64,000 nucleotides of DNA. It comes from Volutella citrinella. Taxonomy: Eukaryota > Ascomycota > Sordariomycetes > Hypocreales > Nectriaceae. Positions within the stretch are counted from its first letter, which is position 1; each line of letters opens with the position of its first letter. The stretch covers positions 1,860,001 through 1,924,000 of the forward strand of contig JAWZSP010000006.1 of the NCBI GenBank assembly GCA_034401135.1, in the 5' to 3' direction. The position numbers and the translations under genes are program-made. Below are positions 10,272 to 20,579 of this stretch, in pieces. Under the pieces are notes generated by a model that saw only the letters and a program-made list of their open reading frames with translations, made no database searches and was not told the DNA's origin.

Positions 10272-11350
10272 TGTTGAGTGCAAGTTGCTGCAGCGATAGT
10301 TGGAGATTTACCAGGCAGCTTCAAACGGCAAGACCTTTCCCTTTATAGACGATACTCAGCTCGGTGGTTTATTGAACCGTCTGGCAGCACATGTCACCTG
10401 CTATGTATTCACTATCCCGGCGCTGTGCCCCATTCTAAACCTAGGACTTACATGGCATGCAACTGAGACCAAAAGTGCGTCAAGTAGCCATATTGCAGTG
10501 CCACGTCAGGCTTCACTTCCTACATGCTTGAGGTCATACTGTTCCTCGAGTAGGCATGCCGGGGTTATTGGAGTACACACCATCGTACACGCAGCATTCT
10601 ATAGCAGGGGGGGCATGATCTGCCAACATCTGGGTATGTTGCGTGTGGATATTGTTCGCGTACTCGGACCGGCCGAGCTCATTCATCACACAATCATTTA
10701 AGAAGGTTACAATTGTATCGGGCAATGGATGGCGGCTCTAGGTTGGTGTGAAGGTGGTGAGTGTCGTTTACTCACTCTCAGCCCCCCACAGAACCCAAGT
10801 CGTGGCTGTCAGAGATATCTCTATGGATCACTATTCTAACGGTAACGCTCCGCGCATTTCTTTCCATTATTGGAAGGTGGAAAGGAGTCATCATAAACTG
10901 CCTTTCTTCCTGTTCTCGCGTACTATTATAAGGATGGTGGGAGGTTCGCTATCTGGGCCCAAGCAATATGGTGCTCTGTGCTATCTAGAACCTCCATCGC
11001 CGGCCGCGAAGCGAAAGCGTAACCAAACATACGGTTTTCTGGCTGCAAATCGCCCAACACACTGGCATGGTGGTGTGCATGGTAGCCAGGGTCCGCGCGA
11101 CAACAACAGGAAAGGTGATTGTCACATAGGGAGGCACAGAGTACGAACAAGTTTTGCAAGGCCAGGAATAATGGAGTCTGACACTACCTGGGAGCCCATC
11201 ACTTGGGATCTCAAGGAAACCGCTCGGCTTCATGATCCCTCAAGTCGTGGTACTTCAGCTGTCAAGCCGGGGGATAAGTCGGCCTGTCTGTCAGTTGATG
11301 GAAATGATAAATAAAGCTATGCTGAATCTGGTTGAAAGTGGTGCGCAATG
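10272..11350. other. Intergenic, no gene recognised
   Basis: About 1.1 kb. The ORFs on both strands (for example 10748-11314) have no recognisable domain and no splice-supported extension. Confidence 0.5.
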
Positions 11351-11540
11351 CCGCGCTAGCAGTCCAAATATGGCGGCTTCGACCAGGGGGGATAGTAAAT
11401 AAGGTAGCATTGGAATTGGTACGCCGTATGAATTTCGCGACAATTCCGCGCTAGCAGTCCAAATATGGCGGCTTCGACCATGGGGGATAGTAAATAAGGT
11501 AGCATTGGAATTGGTGCGCCGTATGAATTTCGCGACGGAG
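11351..11540. repeat. 95-bp tandem duplication, two copies
   Basis: The segment beginning CCGCGCTAGCAGTCCAAATA occurs at 11351 and again at 11446, a period of 95 bp. The copies match over about 91 bases with two substitutions (CAGGGG versus CATGGG; GGTACG versus GGTGCG). It is a recent local duplication in non-coding DNA. Confidence 0.92.
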
Positions 11541-11867
11541 GGGAGGGGGGGGAGGCTGGTTCACGCTGTGCTGAATCGGGTCCGCCGTACGACCCAGGAG
11601 AAAATGAAGGGCAGTCCCACCCCGCCACCTCGGCTTGATATGACATCGTCCTCGAAGAAAATGGATGGTCTGGAAAACAAGTTGCAGTCCCGAAGGTACG
11701 GTGACATCACCGCAGACGAGGTATTATTTTTCCGGTATCATCGGCGAGTCACCGGTCCCCACATTAACACACGCAATCCAGATCAAGCTGCTTCAGCAGG
11801 CGAGGGTAGAGGCGCCATTTTTGTTCCAGCCAGACCCACCCACTTCCAACGGCTCTGACAGCTCTCG
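11541..11867. other. Intergenic upstream region
   Basis: About 330 bp between the 95-bp duplication and the first ATG of the helical-repeat gene. It presumably holds that gene's promoter; no clear element is seen. Confidence 0.4.
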
Positions 11868-14320
11868 ATGTCGTCGTCCTCAACTGTCACCCGGCTTTTC
11901 CAGTCGTACTCGTGCGATGAAGTCTCCACGTATGTCGTAAGCGACCTACAAAACAGCAGCCCTCGTGTTCGTCTATTCCACGCCATCGAGCATACCGACC
12001 GACAGATTCGAAGCCAGCAACTCTTCCAGCGAACATTCTGCTACGCCTTCTCCAAACTCCACCAGCCGCAAAAGTCGATGGAACCCATTGTACGAGAAAT
12101 TGAGCATGCGATCCCGTCTTGCTACGGTGTTCAGACCAAGGTCTACTATATCCTCCGCTTGGGGGTTAAATGGGCCAAGGTCTTGGAAGAATTTGCCTCG
12201 CTTACGCAGAACTATCACGCAACAGAGCTTACAGGGCTCTTCTGCCTCTTGGGCAACCCATCGATGTGAGTCTATGTTGTACTAGAGGGCACCTTCCACG
12301 CTCACTGCCTTCCAGCTGGGAGAGAGCTACTGTTGGGGATAGGCGAGCGGCTCTCAGCCGCCTGTTGGAATCAACAGATATCCTTGAAGAAGGCACTGCA
12401 TTTCACAACCCCCGTCAATAAGACTTTAGAAAACATCACACGTGCGCATGACGGTCTTAGCCCTTGTACAATGTGCTAACGCCCCCTAGTGGCGCCCTCA
12501 TCCCCCGCCGATGGCTCACGAAGAACCTTGCAGTCGCATGCGCCTGCCTAGTCGTCCATTGCTGAACAAGGCACCTCGGAGTTCGTTCACGACCATGAGA
12601 GTAGCGAGGCCTTGCCGACCTTGGCCGCTAATTATCTCAATGACATAACCTGGACTGGTCTACCCAAGGAGGCCAAGTTGCTGCTTCACTTTTTGTCATT
12701 CATGTCAACGACCGTTGAGATTTCTGTGGAAAATCTTCGAAATGGAGCTGTGCCCAAGGCGCGATGGTCTGAGCAAGGAGACGTTGTCTCATTTAGCACC
12801 TCAAGTTTAGGTGCTTCTTCAGACCTGTTGGAGCTTTTTTCGGACCGTTCGAAGCTTGACAAGACCTTTGACGAGCTGGTCTCTTCGTCAGCCCTCATCA
12901 AAAACCCTGCTGCGACATACACTGTGTGCGATGGTGTCGCCCAATCGATTCGTGAAGGTCTCTCGGCGTCGAATCAGCTTCACTGGAAGACTCAGGTTTT
13001 GACCATCATGTCTCTCGCAATACCATGGAAGTACATGGAGCGCGTGTAAGTGCTACTTAAATAAATAATAGGTCATATCAGTGGCTAACACTCAAGTGAA
13101 GCTCTCCCCATATACAGCTTTTTGTAGCTCAGTTACAGCATGCAATGCAGGCGTTTCCAGATTACCTAGCGTACGTGCCAACCAGCCTCCAGGTTGACCT
13201 TTTTCACACTCTGCTTGAGGCGTCTCGCTTTCCCAGCGTGTCTTGGAGGCGGTTTGCTCTTCAAGAAGCCGAGAATATTGCACAGGGATTGGACGACGTT
13301 CGTCTTGCTATATGCCTAGCACAGAGTCAATCTGTCTTGCATCGCATAACAGGCAACATGAGCCAAGCGGTCGAGGTGCTCAGCAAAACCAACTATGGCC
13401 CCACAAATCAACAAGAGAACGCTTGGGTAGGCCATGCATCTATTAAGAAAAGTCTCAACTGCATTCAGGTCGAAGAGTTGCCGGCGGCCAAGGAGTCGCT
13501 TAGCGCATGGATACCATTTGCCTCGTCGGCGACGACACCTTCCGTGATGGAGCAGATCGTTTGCTTCAAACGAGATATGCTTCTAGGTAGAATTCTGCGG
13601 TTTCGCTGTGCATACGATGACGCTCTTTTCCATTTAGATTCAGCACGAAGGAAAGCCGATGAATGTTCTTCTCTGATCTTTGATGAAGACCTTCGAGATC
13701 TCAGCTGCGACCTAGCCGATACATTACGAGAACTAGGCAAGTCAGAATCGGCTGAACAGTTTCTCAACGATGCAATCGAGCGGCAAAGATGTATTCGTCT
13801 GCCAACTGGGGAATCTCTTCTAGAGCTATGTCTAGCTGAAGCTTTGTTCGCACAACACCGTTCTGATGAGGCAAAGGCCCTTTGTCGAGAGATCCTTTCT
13901 CGAGATAAACTTTTAAAGTTCGAAAGACTTCGCGCAAATATTATCTCGGCAAAACTTCACCATGAGGACGACGCACCTGCTGCGCTGGTCTACTGGAGCA
14001 ATGCATTGAAAGAGGCTAGAAAAATTGAGTTGACGAGCGGTCGCACCAGTCGCATTATCATCACGTCTGTGGCTGATATTCTCCGACGCTTCAACGAGAA
14101 CCATCTAATCCGTCCCACTCTGGACCAGGCATCAGCCTTGGACATGAAAATCAAGCCGGGGCTGTGCAATTTTGGATTGCGGGAATGCGAGATTGGAATA
14201 ACCAACTGCAGGTGGGCGAAACATAGCTGCGAGGGTCTTCACGGAAGCTATGAGCAGTACGTACCTAAGGGTCTCGGTAATTACCAGCGGCAGTGGAATC
14301 GGCGGCCAGTTACTCTTTAG
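11868..14320 (+). CDS. Helical-repeat (TPR-like) protein, centre unresolved or broken
   Basis: A large protein resembling the C-terminal part of fungal NLR-like or TPR proteins. Exons that join cleanly are 11868-12265 with 12316 to about 12420, and about 12552-13045 with 13102-14320. The last junction gives MERV|SPHIQLFVAQLQHAM. The 12.6-13.0 kb exon has a winged-helix-like segment (GLPKEAKLLLHFLSFM). The last exon has repeated helix pairs (EAENIAQGLDDVRLAICLAQ; DLADTLRELGKSESAEQFL) typical of TPR superhelices. Between about 12420 and 12552 no canonical donor and acceptor restore the frame, and no P-loop is found. Either an intron was missed or the gene is broken and has lost its nucleotide-binding domain. 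Function unknown. Confidence 0.5.
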
Positions 14321-14606
14321 GCAGGTCGGGTCAGTGCCGCACCGGGTGGAACCACAAGCATGCCTTGTCTCGGCCTTATCGGAGCCCGGTGGAATGACCG
14401 GGTTCACCGGTCACCTGCTCAGCGACTCCGGTGAAGCTAGCGGCGACAATGACGCCGCTTGACAGAGTTTGACATTCAGTCTGAGTAAATATACAGACGT
14501 GGCCGCGCTCTCAGATGATCGAATGTATAGCTAGCTTCAATATAAGTCAAATTATTCAAAACTCAAAGCACAATTCCAAAACTAACCCTGAACTTATCCA
14601 CCCACT

Positions 14607-15782
14607 ATGAGACTCATTGTAAGGCCCGACCACAGGTCGTCCTCGGCCTACGTCGCCCACTATATCCTTGGTAGGATACCTGGATCATCTAATAACAATA
14701 AATTTGCTAAATGCTCTTCACTCAGACCGGATCCGTACCTTTCAGCCCACACCAGAGCGTCCTTTCGTTCTTGGCCTCCCCACTGGCAGCAGCCCTCTTG
14801 CCGTATACGAGATCTTGGTTGCCGAGTACAAGGCCGGCCGAGTATCATTTGAGAATGTCATCACTTTTAACATGGTTGGTCCAATTGTACTGTTCATTAA
14901 ACTACTAGTAGTTTTAACGTGACGCAACAGGACGAGTACATTGGACTGCCGGAAACACACCCCGAGTCCTACCACGCCTTCATGTTCCGCAACTTCTTCT
15001 CGCATGTGAACATCAAGCCTGAAAATGCTCACATCTTAAATGGTAACGCGAGCGATCTGGACGAGGAGTGTGCCCAATACGAGGCCAAGATCAAGCAAGT
15101 CGGCGGCATCGAGCTCTTCCTCGGCGGTGTTGGCCCTGACGGACACATTGCGTTCAACGAGCCGGGTTCGAGTCTGTCGTCGCGTACCCGGGTCAAGACG
15201 CTGGCCATGGACACTATTCGGGCCAACTCCCGGTTCTTTGACGACGATATCACCAAGGTCCCGCAGATGGCATTGACAGTCGGTGTGCAAACAATTATGG
15301 AGGTGGGTTTCGTCCAAGTGAAGCATGAAACACACGACTGACGTGTATCTCAGGCCAGGGAAGTCGTCATCATTGCCAACGGCAGCTCAAAGGCCATTGC
15401 ATTGCAAAAGGCCATTGAAAACGGCGTCAATCACATGTGGACGCTGTCGTGTCTACAGACGCACCCCTACTCCATGATTGTCGCGGATGAGGATGCGACA
15501 CTCGAGCTTCAGGTCAAGACTGTCAAGGTGAGTGGGATCCTGCGTCAGAGGAAATCGAATGATAATATTAATGATCTTTTGTAGTACTTTAAGAGCATCG
15601 AGAGGGTCGGCCTCGGTCGCGGATTCGAGCAAAAGATTCCCCTGCGACTCCGTACAAGCTCACTCACAAGCCCCCCAAGGACGCCTGATACGATGAAGAA
15701 TGGCTTCATTCCCGAGGACAGTTTGGTTGATCTCACGCCTGATAGCATGTCGTCGAGGATAGGATCTTTTCCGGTGTTGTAA
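14607..15782 (+). CDS. dam1: Glucosamine-6-phosphate deaminase
   Basis: Converts glucosamine-6-phosphate to fructose-6-phosphate and ammonia, the last step of GlcNAc catabolism; cytosolic. Five exons (14607-14670, 14726-14874, 14931-15302, 15354-15527, 15585-15782) give 318 aa. NagB-family motifs: [15 protein letters not shown] (phosphate loop), [17 protein letters not shown] (catalytic Asp), [18 protein letters not shown] (active-site Asp/His/Glu), and [14 protein letters not shown]. Residues after about 270 ([13 protein letters not shown]) form a Ser/Pro-rich fungal tail. The stop lies 66 bp from the stop of the converging Zn2Cys6 gene, and a GlcNAc kinase-like gene is 2.7 kb away, as in fungal GlcNAc clusters. 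Induction by GlcNAc is expected from family knowledge. Confidence 0.95.
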
Positions 15783-15848
15783 ACTGTAATTAGTGACTTT
15801 ATTAGACTTATGGTATGGGCGTTTTCGTTTCATCATCTTTTGAATGGC

Positions 15849-17939
15849 TTAACCACCGAGTGATGCGTCGTAAGCAAGTAGATCAAAGCCGGACTGGAGG
15901 TGAGTCTCATTAAAAATGAAGCTAGTCGTGTCAAAACTGGCCTGAAAGCCCTCCTGATCTGCCATTATCGGGGTGTTGAGTGCTTGGAGCTTTTGCTCGA
16001 GGCGCGAAGCCAGCATACTGTGGAATTCCAAACTCACTCCAGAGTGTCGGCGGAGTTTCGCGAGGTGGATATTCAAGTTTTCCATGTCTAGCAATGGAAG
16101 AATTAGTTTCACTGCCTGGCACATTCGTCGGCCTGGGATCGCTTACCGTCGAGCTCACCAACACCGACTTCAAGTCCTTGGATAACAATCAGTGCGGCCC
16201 AAGTAATCACAAGCAGATCAAAGTTGGACCAGATGGTGTCATCTGCCACCTGCAGCTTCACGGCAGCCCTGGCAGAAACAAGAAGTTCGTGCTGCTCCCT
16301 CGGCGTAGTCTCTGAGAGCAGGTCGCATCCCCGGGCTGGGAGATAGATGGACAGCACCAGGACGCGATGCAGCACGTATTGCCGGAACGTGAGTCTTCGC
16401 TCCATGTCGCCGATTTCGGCCAGGGGTTGCTCTATTCTTGCTCCGAACTCGACCTGCCAATCGTCTAGCCGGCGGGCCCAGTCGCGAATCACGGCTGCGT
16501 CGACGCCGTCAAACCAAGACACGGCCATGACATCTGGGAGACCCCACCTATCGCTGGACAGGGAGGCCCAGATGGTCGGCAGGCCTCGGCCTGTGAAGTG
16601 GGCTAGGCCTGTGTGCATCATGTGCGAGAGCTTGTAGAGTTGGTCTTGAGGAGAGATGCGTAGGCGAGGAAACGGCGGGACTATCGGGATGACGGGGTAG
16701 GACAGATGCATTGAAGAATGTTCGAGGTCGACAATCTAGTAAGGGGGTGGTCAATCACCAGTTCTGAGACATACTATTTCCATGTCGTGCTTACCTGGAG
16801 ACCGAGAAAGAGCCGCTGCCACTCAAGTGATCGATCATCAATGCTTGGCGGACAATGCTCCAACAGGAGGCGGTACGCTACTGATATCCACACTCCAGTC
16901 TCCTTAGTGATGCCTTCTCTAAGAAGCCCCGCAAGAATAATGCCGAGAATTGTCTGAAAAGCCCATGCCTCTGTCTCCTTAGGGTCTGTGGGGCACTTGC
17001 CAATGGTGCTTGACGGGATGCAAAGTTGAGCAATGGCGTCTGATAGAATCGTTAAGTAGGAGGGCGAAAAGATGGAAACGTCGTCGGCACCGCCTATGCT
17101 TGAGCAGTATAGCATGGCAGCGAGCATTAGGGGATACGGTGCAGAGAAGGTGAGTTTGTTGGGGAGGAAATGAAGGCCTAGCATGGTATCATGGAAACTA
17201 GAATGGGCTGTCAATACTTGTTGTGCGACTAGGAGAAATCCTTTACTCACGTAGACCATAGCCGCTTGATGAGAGCTTCGTCCCAGACGGTATCATCAAC
17301 ATGGTCTGGGCAACTGGACCTCAAGGCCTTAATAGAGGGCCACAAGGGTCTCAGAGAAGCGTCTCGGGGCTCATCGGTGTCTGATTCTATTGCAGGATCC
17401 CCATCTTGGGCGGGAGGTGTGTCAGCAAGCTCTGGTAGTCCTAGGTGCTCCTCGATTCGTTCAAGTCGTTGGAGAATTCTTTTGGACTCGAGGTCCCTTT
17501 CAGACGTTGGTGCCGCCGAAGTGTCGGGTAGGTCAGTGTCAGTGACGGCTAGATGCCAAGACGCTGCCTGTGGAACGGTGTATCAGCCGAAGTGAACATG
17601 TGGGTTTGGAGTCTCGTTTGGGTGTGTTCAACGTACATTAGCTCGCGGCACAAAGACGCATTGGGTCCCTGTTCGGAGACAGCGTCGACAAGATGGGCCA
17701 GAGTCGATCCGACATTTCATCTATCACGGCACGCAGTGTATGAGCAATACTGGTTTACGAGGTGTTGGGGCCGTTGTATGAACCTTTTGCCGCCGACAAT
17801 TCACTGTTACGCGTTCAGTCAGTTATATCCAGTGGTCCCATGTCTGGGTTGCCTTACAGCATGCCTTCCGAGACTTTGCAGTAGCCACATTATCCGCATC
17901 TCGTCCTCGGTGGGCCTGATTGTCCCCATTACCTGCCAT
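15849..17939 (-). CDS. Zn2Cys6 transcription factor of the amino-sugar block
   Basis: Seven exons (17939-17858, 17803-17784, 17720-17637, 17567-17251, 17197-16795, 16735-16147, 16087-15849), all GT-AG and frame-consistent, give 577 aa. The zinc cluster is Cys27, 30, 37, 45, 48 and 55 (CX2CX6CX7CX2CX6C; KACLNCRRQKMKC). It is built across a 20-nt micro-exon. A short coiled-coil linker (SKRILQRLERIEEHLGL) and a fungal-specific factor domain (VWISVAYRLLLEHCPP; ERRLTFRQYVLHRVLVLSIYL) follow. The ATG at 17939 has a good context (ACAATGG). It is tail-to-tail with the deaminase and head-to-head with the kinase, so it is a candidate regulator of both; known fungal GlcNAc clusters use an Ndt80-type factor (RON1) instead. 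Confidence 0.88.
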
Positions 17940-18485
17940 TGTGACACGACCCACCAGCCAGTCTGGTCTTCTCCAGACTCTTGGCTCTGGGGTTAAGCGA
18001 GAAGGCCCCGAGGCAACGTTGACCCACTCAGGTTCGCGGAATGGCCGGTCGTGTTGGTTGGTTCGCAAGGGATTCGTTGTCGGTTGTGTGTGAGCGAAGA
18101 TGGAGTCCGGCGAATGTGTCGGGGAAATCGCTCCTGTCGGTCAAGTCGGGTGCTTCCTTCCTTTCGTGTCACTTTCCCGGCTTATTCGGCACGCGACTCA
18201 GTTCGCCCCACGTCAGATAAGGAAGGTGCGGCCATTTGGGATCCACCGACAGGCGCGACCGGGTTGAGCCGAACTACCGCCGACCGGCCATTGCCGGATG
18301 TTACACAAACACAGGGATTCGTGATGCCTGACGGGACGCGTGAGGCCCGAGGGCTATTCTGTTTCTGTGCCTGGGTTTAAAGCGCTGTATCTTTGGTTCA
18401 GCCCGTGTTGGCATCGATGTTACTAGTATGGCTTGATAGCTGTTGGCGTATCGGTGCTTCAATCAGATCTCCCTGATTGCGCACA
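17940..18485. promoter_or_regulatory. Divergent promoter between Zn2Cys6 factor and GlcNAc kinase
   Basis: A 546-bp shared intergenic region. It contains an exact 10-bp inverted pair, ATGGCCGGTC at 18041-18050 and GACCGGCCAT at 18282-18291, plus several further CGG/CCG triplets, the half-sites usually bound by Zn2Cys6 dimers. Binding by the adjacent factor is inference. Confidence 0.45.
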
Positions 18486-20240
18486 ATGGGAGTCCCAGCA
18501 GCGAATAGCTACCTCAGCCGAGTGCGCGCTGTCGCCCGTGATTTCGAAGTCACAGATGAAGTGATTGAACAAGCCACTCAGCTCTTTGTGAAGCAACTTA
18601 GTGAGAATATCCCATCTACGCCTTGCTCCGAGACACCGTTCACTCACACAGCACCGACAACAGATGATGGCCTCGAGGAGGATGGCACACCATTATTACA
18701 AGTCCCTTCGTTTGTTACCCAACTACCAGATGGCACAGAAAAGGGGACGTGTCTTGCCATCGATCTTGGCGGCACAAATCTAAGGATATGCTCAGTTGAA
18801 CTCCACGGAGACTCGACGTACTCTGTCGTACAGTCCAAGAGGGCAATCCCTCCTTCAGTCATGATTGCAAGCACGTACAAGGAACTGTTCGGATTTATTG
18901 CAAATCATGCAAAAGACTTCCTCCATCAGCACATGCCAGCAGAGATGGAGGCTTGGAACCAAGCACTGGCTGCCTCAGATAAAATCACCGACGACGTGAG
19001 ACACCAGCATGTCCGCCCAGTCGGCTTCACCTTCAGCTTCACCTTTGAGCAATCGGCAATCAACAAGGGATCATTAATGTTCTGGACCAAGGCGTTCCGC
19101 ATTAGCGATGCTGTCGGTCGAGATCCCGTCGTCATGTTGCAGGAGGCACTGGATGAGCTGCGACTCCCTCTCTGCGTCACCGCGCTCGTCAATGACACAG
19201 TCGGGGCCTTGGCTGCCAGGTCGTACTGTTCCCCGTCGCACGGCGACACTATTCTCGGCGCCATCTTTGGAACAGGGACCAACGGCGCGTACATGGAGCG
19301 AACACGACGCATCGTCAAACTGCGGGGACACGACGTGTTTGAGCGCGCAGGCAAAACAGATCGCATGGCCCTCAACACAGAGTGGGCTGGATTCGACAGA
19401 GACTTACTGGTACTGCCCGTCAACAAGTATGATGAAGAAGTGGACCGACACTCTGTCAATCCCAAGGATGGGCAGAATTACGAAAAGTGCATTTCGGGCC
19501 TCTACCTAGGAGAGCTCTGGAGGAGGGTCGTCGTCGACTTGATCAGCGAGGGGTTTCTTCAAGAATTGACGACAAGAGGCAAGCAAGAGACTATGATAAA
19601 TTCGCCATATGCCATCGACAGTGCCCTTCTGTCCAGCTTGGTCCAAGACACGAGCCCCAACCTCGAGGATGCGGGACGGCATCTGAAAGACGCTCTCGGC
19701 ATCTCCGCCACGCCAACCGCTGAGGAAGTCCAGGGCTTGAGGCTACTCGCCCAACAGATCGGCACAAGATCTGCAAGACTGTCTGCCATCGCGATTGCCG
19801 GCATCGTCATCCAATCAGGCCGACTTTCCCAAGGCGAGGTTGTCGCCACTGTGCAGTCGACCCAGCCATCAATTTCCTCCCGGATCAAGCGAATCTTACC
19901 AAAGTTCTTTGGAAGCATACTCGATGGAATCGTACGCCGCTGGCTGATGATCTGGCCGGGTACTCAGCGCCTTGGCCCGGCCGCGGCGGAGGTGGAGCAG
20001 AAGACGGTCGAGAAGGCAGACACAGTGATAGACATTGGCGTTGACGGGTCATTATTTGAGTTCTTTCCTGGGTTCGAGAACGACCTCAGGAAAGCGCTCC
20101 GCCAAATTCCTACAATTGGGCCGCAGAACGAGAAGAGGATCCGGATAGGAGCAGCAAAGGACGGTAGTGGTGTGGGCGCCGCCCTAATTGCCATGCTGCA
20201 TTCGCCGAGTGTTACGGGACGCATAGACAGGAGTAATTAA
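18486..20240 (+). CDS. hxk3: Hexokinase-family N-acetylglucosamine kinase
   Basis: Single-exon protein of 584 aa in the hexokinase fold. It is expected to phosphorylate GlcNAc to GlcNAc-6-P in the cytosol (family inference; glucose is the alternative substrate). Motifs in order: phosphate-1 loop LAIDLGGTNLRICSVEL, sugar-binding segment GFTFSFTFEQ (classical glucose hexokinases have GFTFSYP), connect-1 ALVNDTVGALAARSY, phosphate-2 ILGAIFGTGTNGAYMER, LNTEWAGFD, adenosine segment IGVDGSLFEFFPGF, and C-terminal GAAKDGSGVGAALIAM. The length, above the usual 480-500 aa, reflects an extra segment near residues 450-510 (SISSRIKRILPKFFGSIL), as in HXK3/Nag5-type proteins. It is divergent from the Zn2Cys6 regulator and near the deaminase. 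Confidence 0.88.
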   Translation: MGVPAANSYLSRVRAVARDFEVTDEVIEQATQLFVKQLSENIPSTPCSETPFTHTAPTTDDGLEEDGTPLLQVPSFVTQLPDGTEKGTCLAIDLGGTNLRICSVELHGDSTYSVVQSKRAIPPSVMIASTYKELFGFIANHAKDFLHQHMPAEMEAWNQALAASDKITDDVRHQHVRPVGFTFSFTFEQSAINKGSLMFWTKAFRISDAVGRDPVVMLQEALDELRLPLCVTALVNDTVGALAARSYCSPSHGDTILGAIFGTGTNGAYMERTRRIVKLRGHDVFERAGKTDRMALNTEWAGFDRDLLVLPVNKYDEEVDRHSVNPKDGQNYEKCISGLYLGELWRRVVVDLISEGFLQELTTRGKQETMINSPYAIDSALLSSLVQDTSPNLEDAGRHLKDALGISATPTAEEVQGLRLLAQQIGTRSARLSAIAIAGIVIQSGRLSQGEVVATVQSTQPSISSRIKRILPKFFGSILDGIVRRWLMIWPGTQRLGPAAAEVEQKTVEKADTVIDIGVDGSLFEFFPGFENDLRKALRQIPTIGPQNEKRIRIGAAKDGSGVGAALIAMLHSPSVTGRIDRSN

Positions 20241-20579
20241 AAGCATAGAGGGGTGCGCATTTATTGTGTTATTACGCCATGCATAGGGAAAGGAAATGAA
20301 TCTTGGTCAAAGTGAATATTGAGAATGGGAATAGCAGATTAGAGAACATCGAGATAAAATAAATAGCAACTACAGGGCTCTTTGGATTGTTTTGGAACTT
20401 TCTTGAAGAAGAGAAAAACGTGCCAGTGAAACCTCGGACCCCAAGCTGGTCGACTAGTACCAAATCACTCGTCAAAAGCAAAGATTTTTCGCAGTCATTG
20501 AGGCAATGCCAGTTCAATTAACTTGATTTCACCATCAGTCTATCACCCATCAAAAACTCCAGCTACTCTCCCAAATCCT
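20241..20579. other. Intergenic, convergent 3' ends
   Basis: About 340 bp between the kinase stop and the stop of the convergent secreted-protein gene. Nothing recognised. Confidence 0.5.
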
